DNA of 64,000 bases from Acidimicrobiales bacterium (GCA_028285495.1 JANQPB010000038.1:98161-162160), one strand, 5' to 3'; positions 17,029 through 26,849 are shown, counted from the first letter of the stretch. Numbers and translations: made by a program. Notes: generated from the sequence alone by a model not told the origin.

Positions 17029-17040
17029 CATCATGGTTCC

Positions 17041-18270
17041 ATGCGGACGGCGATCGTCAACGGGACCCTGCTCGACACCGAGACCCTGACCCTGGTCGGG
17101 GAGCGGCACGTCGTCATCGAGGGTGACACGATCGTCGATGTCGACGACGCCAGACCGGACACCGCCAACGTCGACCGGGTGATCGATGCCAGGGGCCGGT
17201 TCGTGTTGCCCGGCTTCGTCGACGCCCACGTCCACCACGTCATCACCACGATGGACTTCCTCCGGCTCCGCCGGCTGTCATCGACCGAGAAGGCCATCGG
17301 GGCGGCGAAGCTGGCCGAGGCCACGGTGCTGCGGGGCTTCACGACGGTGCGCGACACCGGCGGCGACGTCACCGGTCTGGTCCGGGCCATCGGCTCCGGG
17401 CTCTGCGACGGTCCTCGGATCGTCCGGGCCGGGCGGGCCATCTCCCAGACCGGGGGCCACGGCGACTTCGACGTGGCCGAGGAGGGGATCTGCGCCTGTC
17501 AGGTCTACTCGAACGACCTCAGCCACGTGGCCGACGGTCCCGATGCGGTCCGCGCCGCGGTGCGGCACGAGCTGCGGGACGGCAGCGACTTCATCAAGAT
17601 CATGAGCTCGGGCGGCGTCGCCTCACCGAGCGACCCGTTCGACGCCATCCAGTACACGCCCGAGGAGATCCGGGCGGCCACGATCGAGACCGACCACCGC
17701 CACACCTACACCACGTCACACGCCTACCAGCCCGAGGCGATCTCGCTCGCCATCGAGAACGGGGTCCGCTGCATCGAGCACGGCAATCTGGTCGACCCGC
17801 CGACGGCCGAGCGGATGGCGGCGCTCGGGGTCACGATGGTGCCGACGCTCGTGACCTACTGGGCGATGCGGGAGATGGGAGCCAAGGCCGGCCTGCCCGA
17901 GCGCAACCTGGCCAAGAACCAGGGCGTGTTCGAGCTGGGTCAGCACTCGATCGGGGTGGCCAAGGCCGCCGGCGTGCCGCTCGGCTTCGGCACCGACCTG
18001 CTGGGCGAGGCCCAGCCCCACCAGAATCGCGAGTTCGCCATCCGGGCCGAGTTGGAGCCGGCGGTCGATGTGTTGCGGGCGATGTATCACGTCAACGTCC
18101 GGCTCTGCGGGTTGGAGGATCACATCGGCCGGGTCGAGCCGGGTCGCTCGGCCGACGTGGTCGTCACCGGCGTCGATCCACTGGCCAACCTGGCGGGGTT
18201 GGCCGACCCGGAGGTCGCGCTGGCCGCCGTCGTGGCCCGCGGCCGGACCATGGTCGACCGGACCGGCTGA
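17041..18270 (+). CDS. Metal-dependent amidohydrolase family protein (prolidase/imidazolonepropionase-like)
   Basis: 409 residues of the amidohydrolase superfamily. Metal ligands: HxH in GFVDAHVHH (~62-64), the bridging lysine in GSDFIKIMSSGGVASP, His in TTSHAYQPEA, His in RCIEHGNLVD, and the catalytic Asp in LGFGTDLLGEAQPHQNREF. This pattern matches the subgroup of binuclear zinc carboxypeptidases/prolidases that hydrolyse N-acyl or X-Pro dipeptides. The flanking beta-sandwich strands (IVNGTLLDTETLTLVG and DVVVTGVDPLANL) are present. It lies 12 bp after an amidase, suggesting co-expression for use of amide or peptide substrates. The exact substrate is unknown. Confidence 0.9.
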   Translation: MRTAIVNGTLLDTETLTLVGERHVVIEGDTIVDVDDARPDTANVDRVIDARGRFVLPGFVDAHVHHVITTMDFLRLRRLSSTEKAIGAAKLAEATVLRGFTTVRDTGGDVTGLVRAIGSGLCDGPRIVRAGRAISQTGGHGDFDVAEEGICACQVYSNDLSHVADGPDAVRAAVRHELRDGSDFIKIMSSGGVASPSDPFDAIQYTPEEIRAATIETDHRHTYTTSHAYQPEAISLAIENGVRCIEHGNLVDPPTAERMAALGVTMVPTLVTYWAMREMGAKAGLPERNLAKNQGVFELGQHSIGVAKAAGVPLGFGTDLLGEAQPHQNREFAIRAELEPAVDVLRAMYHVNVRLCGLEDHIGRVEPGRSADVVVTGVDPLANLAGLADPEVALAAVVARGRTMVDRTG

Positions 18271-18275
18271 CGCCC

Positions 18276-18298
18276 CGATCCGTCGATCGTCCGGATCG
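18276..18298 (+). terminator. Weak hairpin after the amidohydrolase gene
   Basis: CGATCCG (18276-18282) and CGGATCG (18292-18298) are complementary across a 9-nt loop, just after the stop codon. No T tract. Confidence 0.3.
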
Positions 18299-18335
18299 TG
18301 CGGTGGCTCGCTGGGATGCGACGGCGACCGGGAGC

Positions 18336-18341
18336 TAGGGT
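18336..18341 (+). promoter_or_regulatory. -10 box TAGGGT of a probable leaderless promoter
   Basis: TAGGGT lies exactly 6 nt before ATG 18348, with no ribosome binding site between them. Confidence 0.5.
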
Positions 18342-18347
18342 CCCGAC

Positions 18348-18857
18348 ATGCCCCGCATGAGCGCAGAGGACACCGAGGCGTTCCTGGCCGAGCCCCACGT
18401 CGGCGTCGTCGCCTCGCTCCGCCGGGACGGGCGGCCCTACACCGTACCGGTGTGGCATCTCTGGGACGGCACCAACCTGTGGATCTCCGGCACCGAGTCC
18501 CGTGTCTGGTGCCGCCAGCTGATGCGCGATCCTCGGATCTCGCTGTGCGTCGAGGCCCTCGAACCGGTCCCCGGCCACGTCGGCATCGACGGGTCGGCTG
18601 AGGTGCTCCGACCGCCCGAGTTCGACATCTGGCCGGTGAGCCGCCAGCTGGTCGAGAAGTACGTCGGCGGTGCCCCCGGTCCGGGTGAGCCGGTCGAGAC
18701 CGGGAAGGCCGCCGCCGTCGACGCCTTCTTCGCCAACATGCAGACCGAGCCCCGCCTCCTGATCCGGGTCATCCCCGAGGTGTGGCGGGCGATCGACATG
18801 CGGGTCTACCAGGGCAAGCGGGCCGACCGGGACTTCCAGGAGCGCCAACGCTCCTGA
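18348..18857 (+). CDS. Pyridoxamine 5'-phosphate oxidase-like flavin/F420-binding protein
   Basis: 169 residues with the split beta-barrel fold of the PPOX superfamily: VGVVASLRRDGRPYTVPVWHLWDGTNLWI, then RDPRISLCVE. This form (TIGR-type PPOX class proteins in actinobacteria) often binds F420 or FMN and reduces enones or biliverdin-like molecules, but no residue pattern seen here decides the cofactor. It is not the biosynthetic PdxH, which is longer. It starts at ATG 18348, probably leaderless, and is convergent with the CoA-transferase gene, whose stop is 8 bp away. Confidence 0.8.
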   Translation: MPRMSAEDTEAFLAEPHVGVVASLRRDGRPYTVPVWHLWDGTNLWISGTESRVWCRQLMRDPRISLCVEALEPVPGHVGIDGSAEVLRPPEFDIWPVSRQLVEKYVGGAPGPGEPVETGKAAAVDAFFANMQTEPRLLIRVIPEVWRAIDMRVYQGKRADRDFQERQRS

Positions 18858-18864
18858 GGTCGGG

Positions 18865-20112
18865 TCAGTCGGGCACCGACCCATCGCTGACGAAGACCAC
18901 CTCGTCGGCCAGGAGCTGCTCGATCTCCTCCGAGCCGAGGCCGTGGTCGGCCAGCACCTCCCGGGAGTCGGCGCCCGTGTAGCCGAGACTGGTCGTGGTC
19001 GGCAGCGGCGCGTCGCTGAAGGTCCACATCGGTGCCGGTTGCCGTACCCGACCGACCCCCGGTGCGTCCTGCTCGCTGATCAGCCCGAGGTGCACGACCG
19101 TCTGGTCCTCGTGCACCTGGTCGCGGGTCAGCACGGCCCCGGCGGCGAAGTCGTGCTCGGCGAAGCGGGCCAGCACCTCGGCCGTCGAGTGCTTGGCCAC
19201 CTCGCCCGCCACCTCCTCGATCAGCTGCGGCAGGTGGAGGACACGGCTGAACGCGTCGGCGAAGCGCTCGTCGACCACCCAGTCGGCCCGGTCGAGCGCC
19301 AGGCACAGCCCGTCCCAGGGCGGCAGCAGGATTCCGGTGGCGATCTCGCCGTCGGTCGTCGGCAACACCACGAGGAACGACCCCGGGGCCGACTTGAGCC
19401 ACGGCGGCATCTGGTCGAGCGGGATCGCCGGCTCCAGCTCGGCGTAGGCCGCGGCCATCCCGTCCGGCCACAGGAACGACAGCCCGGCCGCCACCATCGG
19501 CACGTCGACCCGCTGACCCGTCCCGGTCTTCTCCCGAACGAACAGCGCGGCCAGGATGCCCTGGACCAGGCCCATGGCCGACGTCTTGTCGATCACCACC
19601 TGGTGGACCAGGTCGCTGCGACCGCTCGACAGGTCGCGCTGGTAGTCGACCATCCCCGTCTTGGCCTGCATCACGTAGTCGTACACCGGGAGGTGGGCCT
19701 CGGGCCCGTCGTTGCCGACCCCGGAGATGGCGGCATAGATCAGCGCCGGATTGCGGCTCGACAGCGCCTCGTAGCTGACGCCGAGGGCGTCGGGCTTGCC
19801 CGGGCGCATGTTGTGGAGGAACACGTCGGCCTTCGAGGCCAGATCGACCAGCAGCTCCCGCCCCCGCTCGGTCTTGCCGTTGATCGACACGAACCGCTTT
19901 CCCCGATTGAGGGAGTAGAAGATCGAGTTGACCGAGTCCGGTCCTGCCGCCAACCCGCCGGCGCGGATCGGGTCGGGCCCGTCCGGGCTCTCGACCTTGA
20001 TCACCTCGGCCCCCATCTCCGCCAGGAGCATCCCGGCCATCGGCCCGGAGTAGATCGAGGTCATCTCGACGACCGTGATCCCGGCGAGCGGACTGTCGTT
20101 GGTTGGCGTCAT
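18865..20112 (-). CDS. CaiB/BaiF (family III) CoA-transferase
   Basis: 415 residues. The family moves CoA between carboxylic acids through an aspartyl-CoA anhydride. N-terminal LAGITVVEMTSIYSGPMAGMLLAEMGAEVIKVE is the classic start of the fold, FVSINGKTERGRELL and the MRPGKPDALGVSYE stretch follow, and the catalytic Asp is expected in HLPVYDYVMQAKTG (~165-180). TAGCAT sits 7 nt upstream of ATG 20112. No catabolic partner gene lies next to it on the same strand, so the acyl substrate is not known. Confidence 0.9.
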   Translation of the reverse strand: MTPTNDSPLAGITVVEMTSIYSGPMAGMLLAEMGAEVIKVESPDGPDPIRAGGLAAGPDSVNSIFYSLNRGKRFVSINGKTERGRELLVDLASKADVFLHNMRPGKPDALGVSYEALSSRNPALIYAAISGVGNDGPEAHLPVYDYVMQAKTGMVDYQRDLSSGRSDLVHQVVIDKTSAMGLVQGILAALFVREKTGTGQRVDVPMVAAGLSFLWPDGMAAAYAELEPAIPLDQMPPWLKSAPGSFLVVLPTTDGEIATGILLPPWDGLCLALDRADWVVDERFADAFSRVLHLPQLIEEVAGEVAKHSTAEVLARFAEHDFAAGAVLTRDQVHEDQTVVHLGLISEQDAPGVGRVRQPAPMWTFSDAPLPTTTSLGYTGADSREVLADHGLGSEEIEQLLADEVVFVSDGSVPD

Positions 20113-20119
20113 GGCCGGG

Positions 20120-20125
20120 ATGCTA
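20120..20125 (-). promoter_or_regulatory. -10 box TAGCAT of a probable leaderless promoter
   Basis: TAGCAT on the minus strand, 7 nt before the CoA-transferase ATG (20112). Confidence 0.45.
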
Positions 20126-20151
20126 GTTGGCTGTCGCCGGACGGCGCCGGC

Positions 20152-23100
20152 TCAGTCGACGAAGCCGCCGTCGACGACCGCGACCTGCCCGGCGCCGACC
20201 TCGAAGCTGGGGCTTCGACCGTCGGCCCTGATGTCGGAGTCGACCGTCTCGTCCGATCCGGCGCCCTCGGTCGTCGGTGTGGCACCGCCGACCTCGATCA
20301 GGATCTGGTAGCGATCGGGCGGCAGGTCGGTGAAGGCGTAGCTGCCGTCGGTCCGGGTCGGCGTCGAGTCGATCTCGATCACCGACGTGCCGATGTCGAA
20401 GAACAGCCGCACCGTCGCCCCCTCGATCGGCTGCTCGCCGGCGTCGCGGATCCCGTCGCCGTCGGCGTCCGACCAGACCCGGCCTTCGATCGTGGCGCCA
20501 TCGGCGGCGTCGACGTAGCCGGCGTCGACCGTGTCGTCGACCTCGCCGTCGGCCAGCGTGATCGGCCCGGTCCGGCCGGTCTCCTCGTTGGCGTCGCTGT
20601 CGACGTCGTCCGGCCCGCGCTCGGCCCCCGTGCGCTCCCGCCCCGTCAGCTCGGGGAACTCGAGCTCGTAGGTGCCGGCCTCCAGGTCGGTGAACGTGAA
20701 CCGACCGTTGGGGTCCGTCGTCGCGGTGGCCAGCTCGCCGCCCCGCTCGTCGAGCAGCCGGACGACGACGCCATCGATGCCGGGCTCGCCGGGATCCTGG
20801 ATGCCGTCGCTGTTCTCGTCGAGCCAGACGCGATCGCCGATCGATGCGCGCTCCGGTTGGCGATCCACCAGGAGGCCGGCATCGACGTCGGCCGCCAGCG
20901 GGTCGGCGTCGTCGAGTGCGATCGGATCGGTCGTGCCGGTGACGGGATCGAAGTCGGAATCGACCCCGTCGTCGCCGCCGACGTCCGATGCGGTCAGGCT
21001 CCGGTCGGTCGGCGGGGTCAGGCGGACCCGGTAGGTCCCGGGGCTCGGTGCTTCGAGGGTGTACCGGCCGTTGTCACCGCGGGTCGTCTGGGTGTCGACC
21101 ACGTTGTCGTCGCCGTCGAGCAGGTCGACCCGGGCCCCACCGACCGGGGCCTCGGCGGCCTCCCGGATCCCGTCACCGTCGTCATCCCAGGCCTGACCGG
21201 TCACCAGGAGTCGCCGGACGAGGCCGGCGTCGACGTCGAGGGTGGACTGGCCCGGATCGAGGGTGAGCTCGGGGGCCAGTCCTTGGGCGTCGGCGTCGCT
21301 GTCGAGACGGCCGTCGCCCGCCGCCCTGGTGGTGAAGGCGAACCTCCGGTCGTCGGGATTCTCGAACGCAACCGAGTAGGAGGTCCGGGTCGGGACGTCG
21401 TCGAAGCGGTAGGACCCGTCCGGGTCGGTGGTGGCCACGGCGGCGACGGAGCCGCCGCCGGTCACGTCGAGCAGCTCGACCCTGACCCCGCCGACGCCCT
21501 CCTCATCGGCGTCCTGCAGCCCGTTGCGGTTGGCGTCGAGCCAGACCCGGTCGCCGATCGTCCCCGGCTGGGGCACCAGCCCGGCTCGCACGCCGAGGAT
21601 GCCGGCACCGTCGACGACGTTGACGCTGCTGAGACCGCTCGCGTCGACGCTCGACCCGAGCGCTGGATGGGGGTTCGGTGTGGTGAAGTCGAAGCCCTCT
21701 GGCGGCGTGAACCGGACCTGGTAGCGGCCCCAGGTGGTGGTGAAGAGGTTGTATCGGCCCTCGCCCGCACCCGACTGGCCGGTGCGGGTGCTGGCCACGA
21801 CCTGCCCGTCGTCCCGCACCAGCTCGACCAGGACCCCGTCGACCCGGGGCTCGTCCCCGCTCTGCGACAGGCCGTCGCCGTTCAGGTCGTCCCACACGAT
21901 GCCGTTGAAGATGAAGACCTCGACCAGCCCGGCGTCGATGTCGGTCCGGTCCTGGCCCGGGCCGACGGTGACGTCGACGGTCCCGTCGCCGGCGACGTCG
22001 CTGTCGATCGTGTCGTCCGAGCCGGCCCCGGCCCCGATCCAGTCGTGGGCGTTCGGCCGGAGGAACTGCAGGCGGTAGTCGCCGATGGCCACGTCGTCGA
22101 AGGTGTAGAGACCGGCAGCGTCGGTGGCGGTGGTGGCCAGCACCGTGAGGTTGGTCGGGTCGAGCAACTGGACGGTGAGGCCCTCGTAGCCCGGCTCACC
22201 CGGGTCCTGCAGGCCGTCGAGGTCCCGGTCGACCCACACCCGGTCGCCGATCGAGCCAGGCTCGGGGACGTACCCGGCTTCGAGGTCGGCGGACCCGTCG
22301 CCGTCGGACAGCTCGAAGAGGGTCGTTCGGCCGGTGACGGGGTCGGCGGCCGAGTCGACGCCGGGGGTCCCTCCGGTCGGGCTGAAGCCGTAGCCGTCGA
22401 CCGGCTGGAACTCGAGCCGGTAGGTTCCGGGATCGAGCCCGTCGAACTCGAAGCGGCCGTTCGAGCCAGACAGGGTCGTGGCCAGCACCTGCCCGTCCTC
22501 GTCGAGCAGGTGCACGTTGGCCCGGAGGTCCGGCTCCTTGATCGAGTTGCGGTCGCCGTCGCCGTCCAGGTCGGCCCACGTGCGGCCGCGGACCCGGAGG
22601 TCGTAGACCAGCCCGGCGTCGACGGTGAGGATGCGATCGCCGTCGTTGACGGTGATGATGTCGGTCACGCCGGTGACGGCGACGTCGCTGTCGTCGTCCT
22701 CGTCGACGCCCGGCGCGTTCTGCTCGGTCCAGACCCGCCGGAACGGGCGGGTGAACACGAGCTGGTAGTCGCCTGGCGCCAGGTCGGTGAAGGCGTACCG
22801 ACCCCATTCGTCGGTCGTGGTGGTGTCGAGCACGGTCGACGTGTCGGGATCCCGGAGCCCGACCTCGACCCCCGGTACCACCACGTCGGGGAAGCGGTAC
22901 TCGCCGTCGCGGTCTCGATCCAACCAGACCTGGTCACCGATGACGTTGCTGAGGGCGACCAGGCCGATGCCGACTCCGGCGACGGCTGGCGCGTCGTCGG
23001 TGACGGTGACCGCGACCTCGCCGGTCACCGGGTCGACGTCGGAGTCGGGTTCGGTGTCGGAGGCGTCCTGGATCGTGAAGCCGTAGCCGGGGGGCGGGAT

Positions 23101-24936
23101 GGCCCGAAGCGTGTACGTGTCCGGCTCCAGGCCGAGGTTGTTCAGCACGAACGTGCCGGACACGGAGTCGTCGGCCACGAGGGTGCCGCCGCTGTCGTAC
23201 AGCTCGACTCGGGTCCTCGGCGTGCCGTGGTCCTCGCGGGAGTCGACGACGCCGTTGCCGTTCTCGTCGACGAAGACCGTTCCCCGGATCGCCGGCTCGG
23301 GCTTCAGGCCGAGGTCGATGGTCGGGTCGTCGACGCCGGTCACGGTGAAGAGGCCGGTCGAGATGAGCCCGAGGTCGCTGTCGATCGTGTCGTCCCCGCC
23401 GACGTTGCTGATCGTCGCCCGGTAGCCCGCCGGCAGGGGGAAGGCGTGGATGTCGTACTGGCCGGAGGCGACGTCGGTGAACTGGTAGGCGCCGTCGTCG
23501 TCGGTCGTGGTCGTGGCCACGACGGTCACCGGCGACGTCGACCGATCCCGGAGCGACAGCTCGACGCCGGGCAGGCCCGGTTCGTCCGGGTCCTGGATGC
23601 CGTCCTCGTCGAGGTCGACCCACACGAGGTCGCCGATCGTCGCCAGCAGCGAGACGAACCCGGCATCGATCGTTGCCGTCGGGGCGCCATCGCCGATGGT
23701 GACCTCGACCTCGCCGGTCGTCGGGTCCGGGTCGGAGTCGGTGGCGTCGTCGCCGACGTCGGCCGCCGTGAGCGCCAGGCCCTCCGGCACCTCGAACTCG
23801 ACGACGTACGTGCCCGGATCCAAGCCGTCGAACGCATAGAGCCCGGTCGACGGATCGCTGGTCGTCTCGGCCAGCTCCTGGCCGGCCGGGTCGAGCAGGC
23901 GGATCGTCGACGGGCCGTACCGGGGCTCGCCGGTACCCCGTTGCCCGTCACCGTCGAGGTCGCGGAACAGCCGACCGCCGATCTCCAGGTCGTAGACCAG
24001 GCCCCCGTCGACCGACGACCGGTGCTCACCGGCGGCCAGCTCGATCAGGACGTGGCCGTCCTGATCGACGTCGCTGTCGAGGTCGTCGGGGACCCCGGGG
24101 GCGTCCGGGGTCGTGGTCGCTCGGCCGGCGGGGAGATCGACCGTGACGCGATGGCTTCCGGCCGCCAGCTCGGTGAACTCGTAGCGGCCCTCGTCGTCGG
24201 TCACGGTGGTGCGCACGAGGCTCCCGTCGACATCGACCACCCGGACGGCCACCCCGACGACCGGGTCCTCCTCCTGGTCCCGTTCGCCGTCGCGATCGGC
24301 GTCCGCCCAGACCAGGCCGGCGATCGAGCCGGGCTGGACCTCGCAGCGGTTCTCGCTTCCCCCGCCGCCGATGTCACAGGCGTCGTCGCCGCTGCCGCCA
24401 TCGAGCCGGTTGTTGGCCCCGCCGTCGCCCTCGAGGACGTCGTCACCGTTGTTGCCCCAGAGGCGGTCGTTGGCGTCACCGCCCGACAGCTCGTCGTCGC
24501 CGGCGCCGCCGGAGAGGCGGTCGACACCGCCGCCACCCTCGAGGACGTCGTCGCCGTTGTCGCCCCTGAGGTTGTCGTTGCCGATGCCGCCGTCGACGGT
24601 GTCGTCGCCGTTGCTCCCCCGGATGACGTCGCGACCCTGCTCGCCGAAGATGATGTCGTCGCCCGGACCACCGTCGACGTTGTCGTTGCCCGGTCCGGCA
24701 CAGATCACGTCGTTGCCGCCCCGGCCGCGGATCCGGTCGTTGCCGCCGAGCCCGACGATGACGTCGTCACCGTTGGTGCCGACCAGGTTGTTCCGCCCCG
24801 GCCCCCCGACATGGGTGGCCTTCAGGCCGTTGCAGAACTGCGGTTCCTGGGCCGACGCCGTACCCTCTGCGGCGCCGACCCAGGCGAGGGTCAGAGCGAG
24901 AACCACCAACCACCGGTTGCGACGCAACCACCCCAT
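20152..24936 (-). CDS. Secreted giant protein: N-terminal RTX calcium repeats followed by twelve SdrD_B-like domains
   Basis: 1594 residues. A Sec signal (RRNRWLVVLALTLAWVGA, cleavage near ASAQ) is followed by ~150 residues of RTX/hemolysin-type nonapeptides (GGNDRIRGRGGNDVI, GGPGDDIIFG and similar), which form Ca2+-loaded beta-rolls. From ~205 to the end there are twelve tandem ~115-residue SdrD_B (Cna-B-like) domains, each beginning with a GDRVWxDxDxDGxQDxGEPG-type calcium loop and carrying a TDxxGxYxFTDLxxGxY strand. Such domains build stiff stalks of surface adhesins. There is no LPxTG motif or C-terminal membrane helix, so it is probably released or wall-associated. GAGGGAGGG gives a strong ribosome binding site. 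RTX repeats at the N-terminus are unusual. Confidence 0.93.
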   Translation of the reverse strand: MGWLRRNRWLVVLALTLAWVGAAEGTASAQEPQFCNGLKATHVGGPGRNNLVGTNGDDVIVGLGGNDRIRGRGGNDVICAGPGNDNVDGGPGDDIIFGEQGRDVIRGSNGDDTVDGGIGNDNLRGDNGDDVLEGGGGVDRLSGGAGDDELSGGDANDRLWGNNGDDVLEGDGGANNRLDGGSGDDACDIGGGGSENRCEVQPGSIAGLVWADADRDGERDQEEDPVVGVAVRVVDVDGSLVRTTVTDDEGRYEFTELAAGSHRVTVDLPAGRATTTPDAPGVPDDLDSDVDQDGHVLIELAAGEHRSSVDGGLVYDLEIGGRLFRDLDGDGQRGTGEPRYGPSTIRLLDPAGQELAETTSDPSTGLYAFDGLDPGTYVVEFEVPEGLALTAADVGDDATDSDPDPTTGEVEVTIGDGAPTATIDAGFVSLLATIGDLVWVDLDEDGIQDPDEPGLPGVELSLRDRSTSPVTVVATTTTDDDGAYQFTDVASGQYDIHAFPLPAGYRATISNVGGDDTIDSDLGLISTGLFTVTGVDDPTIDLGLKPEPAIRGTVFVDENGNGVVDSREDHGTPRTRVELYDSGGTLVADDSVSGTFVLNNLGLEPDTYTLRAIPPPGYGFTIQDASDTEPDSDVDPVTGEVAVTVTDDAPAVAGVGIGLVALSNVIGDQVWLDRDRDGEYRFPDVVVPGVEVGLRDPDTSTVLDTTTTDEWGRYAFTDLAPGDYQLVFTRPFRRVWTEQNAPGVDEDDDSDVAVTGVTDIITVNDGDRILTVDAGLVYDLRVRGRTWADLDGDGDRNSIKEPDLRANVHLLDEDGQVLATTLSGSNGRFEFDGLDPGTYRLEFQPVDGYGFSPTGGTPGVDSAADPVTGRTTLFELSDGDGSADLEAGYVPEPGSIGDRVWVDRDLDGLQDPGEPGYEGLTVQLLDPTNLTVLATTATDAAGLYTFDDVAIGDYRLQFLRPNAHDWIGAGAGSDDTIDSDVAGDGTVDVTVGPGQDRTDIDAGLVEVFIFNGIVWDDLNGDGLSQSGDEPRVDGVLVELVRDDGQVVASTRTGQSGAGEGRYNLFTTTWGRYQVRFTPPEGFDFTTPNPHPALGSSVDASGLSSVNVVDGAGILGVRAGLVPQPGTIGDRVWLDANRNGLQDADEEGVGGVRVELLDVTGGGSVAAVATTDPDGSYRFDDVPTRTSYSVAFENPDDRRFAFTTRAAGDGRLDSDADAQGLAPELTLDPGQSTLDVDAGLVRRLLVTGQAWDDDGDGIREAAEAPVGGARVDLLDGDDNVVDTQTTRGDNGRYTLEAPSPGTYRVRLTPPTDRSLTASDVGGDDGVDSDFDPVTGTTDPIALDDADPLAADVDAGLLVDRQPERASIGDRVWLDENSDGIQDPGEPGIDGVVVRLLDERGGELATATTDPNGRFTFTDLEAGTYELEFPELTGRERTGAERGPDDVDSDANEETGRTGPITLADGEVDDTVDAGYVDAADGATIEGRVWSDADGDGIRDAGEQPIEGATVRLFFDIGTSVIEIDSTPTRTDGSYAFTDLPPDRYQILIEVGGATPTTEGAGSDETVDSDIRADGRSPSFEVGAGQVAVVDGGFVD

Positions 24937-25025
24937 GTCACCCTCCCTCGTGAGGTCACCTAGCGTGGGCGACGGTAGGCCCGTACCATTAACCGACCAT
25001 TAGTGGGGCGGGGGTCGACGACGGG

Positions 25026-26849
25026 GTGAACGTGAGCAGAACTGCCCGCCAGGCGGGCGCGGGCGGCGCAGCGCTCGGCGAGAGCTCGCTCGCCCTGCCG
25101 GACGAGGTGGTCAGGGAGTCGTTGCTCGATCGCCTCGACCGTCGGTGGCAGGTGGCGGTGACGACGGTCGTCGCCCCGGGCGGCTTCGGCAAGTCGACCC
25201 TGCTCGGGCAGATGCTGCGCCGCCGGCCGAGTGAGCGGCTCGGGGTCGACGTCGTGCTGCGGCTCGGGTCGAACGACCGCGACGCCAGCGTGTTGGCCGG
25301 CCGCATCCTCGAACGGCTGCACGCCGACGCCGATCCTGGCCGACCGGAGCACGCCGCCGGGGTGGTGGCCGGCGCCATCGCCGGCCTGGCCCCGGTGCGG
25401 ATCTGCATCGGGTTGGACGACTGCCACCTCCTGACGGAGTCGTCGTCGGCCACCGACCTCGTCAGACGGCTCCTCGACGAGCTCCCGGCCAACGCCAACC
25501 TGCTCCTCGTCGGACGGTCGCTCCCACCGCTGTCGGTCGCCCGACACCGGGCCGCCGACCGGGTGATCGAGATCGACGCCGACGACCTCGCCTTCACCGA
25601 TGGCGAGCTGCGGCGGCTGGCCGCCTCACACGGCATGCAGGGTGCCGACCTCGCCGACATCGGCGGCTGGCCGGCACTGACCCGGCTGGCCATCGTGGCC
25701 GGGCACCGGGCCGCGGCCGACTACCTCTGGGAGGAGCTGGTGGCATCGCTCGACCCCGAACAGCGCGAGGCGTTGGCGGTGTTGACGATGGTCGGGGGTG
25801 CCGTCCCGGCGGATCTGACCGAGCTCGGCCTCGATCGACCGATCGCGGCCGAGTCGCTGACGACGCTCCCGCTGGTGTCGGAACAGCTCGACGGAGCGAT
25901 CCGTCCCCACGACCTCTGGTGGGACGTGCTCGACCGGCTGGCCGATCCCGACCGGCTCCGGGTCCTCGCCGGTGGTGTGATCCGGTTGCTGGCCGAGCGG
26001 GAGCGGATCGACGACGCCATCGACCTGGCGGCGCGGGTCGGCGACGCCGACGCGGCCTGCCGGACCGTGCTGGAGGCGCTCAAGGACGGGACGATGACCA
26101 TCGGCGCGTCGACCGCTCGCCGGTGGTACCAGCTGCTGCCGAGCGGGCTCCGCCACCGGCCCGAGGTGCGCCTCCTCGAGGCGGTCATGCTCCGCCTCGA
26201 GGAGGGGCGCGAGCGAGGCGAGTCGCTCGTCGAGGAGGCCATCGCCGGATTCGCCGAGCGGGGCGACTCGCGGGCCGAGACGATCGCCATGACGGAGCTG
26301 ATCGCCCGCCGCTGGGAGCGGGCCGACATCGCCGGCCTCCTCGCCCTCTACGAGCGGGCCAAGGCGATGAACGCGACTCGGGGGACCGGTCTCCTCGACG
26401 AGTTCGTCGCCACCGTCGAGGTCACGGTCGCCGATCTCTCCGGCGACCCGGCCGGCGCGCTCGCCCGCCTCGACGCGCTCCGACCGGTGAGGAACGACCG
26501 CACGTTCTCCGTCCTCGTGAACCGGTGGCGGTCGAGCCTCCTGCTGCTGCTCGGTCGCTCGGATCCGGCCGTCGCCGCCGTCGAGTCGCTGCTCGACGGT
26601 CAGCGTCGACCATCCGAGGGACTGGGCGTCGTGCTCGCACTCACTCGCTGGCAGCACGGCGACCCGGGGCCGATGCTGCTCCGCCGCCCTGGCCAGTCAC
26701 CCGAGGCCCGGGCCCCGAACGCCCGCGATCGATTCGTCGCCCTCGTCTACGCTCGGGTCGTCGACGCGTCGCTCGGGCGTCCCCAGGTGCCGGTCGACCG
26801 ACGGGAGCTCGCCCGCGCCGGCTCCGGTCACGGGCGGGACGAGGCCTAG
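25026..26849 (+). CDS. SARP/MalT-like regulator, NTPase and helical-repeat part (gene cut by in-frame TAG)
   Basis: 607 residues to an in-frame TAG at 26847-26849. The N-terminal NTPase has Walker A VVAPGGFGKSTLLGQM (~45-60) and Walker B-like RICIGLDDCHLL (~120-131), as in the STAND ATPases of MalT- and AfsR-type activators; winged-helix and TPR-like helices follow. Downstream of the TAG the same frame stays open and encodes the DNA-binding and BTAD domains (26850-28115), so the original protein was ~1029 residues. If the stop is real, this product lacks a DNA-binding domain and the gene is a pseudogene; a sequencing error is equally possible. The start GTG 25026 has no clear ribosome binding site; GTG 25032 is an alternative. 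Confidence 0.75.
   Translation: MNVSRTARQAGAGGAALGESSLALPDEVVRESLLDRLDRRWQVAVTTVVAPGGFGKSTLLGQMLRRRPSERLGVDVVLRLGSNDRDASVLAGRILERLHADADPGRPEHAAGVVAGAIAGLAPVRICIGLDDCHLLTESSSATDLVRRLLDELPANANLLLVGRSLPPLSVARHRAADRVIEIDADDLAFTDGELRRLAASHGMQGADLADIGGWPALTRLAIVAGHRAAADYLWEELVASLDPEQREALAVLTMVGGAVPADLTELGLDRPIAAESLTTLPLVSEQLDGAIRPHDLWWDVLDRLADPDRLRVLAGGVIRLLAERERIDDAIDLAARVGDADAACRTVLEALKDGTMTIGASTARRWYQLLPSGLRHRPEVRLLEAVMLRLEEGRERGESLVEEAIAGFAERGDSRAETIAMTELIARRWERADIAGLLALYERAKAMNATRGTGLLDEFVATVEVTVADLSGDPAGALARLDALRPVRNDRTFSVLVNRWRSSLLLLLGRSDPAVAAVESLLDGQRRPSEGLGVVLALTRWQHGDPGPMLLRRPGQSPEARAPNARDRFVALVYARVVDASLGRPQVPVDRRELARAGSGHGRDEA

Noticed and set aside
18943..24963. A 2006-codon open frame on the plus strand
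   Set aside because: It is antisense to the CoA-transferase and the SdrD_B/RTX protein. It exists because repeated Asp/Gly/Val codons leave few stops on the other strand; its translation has no domain.
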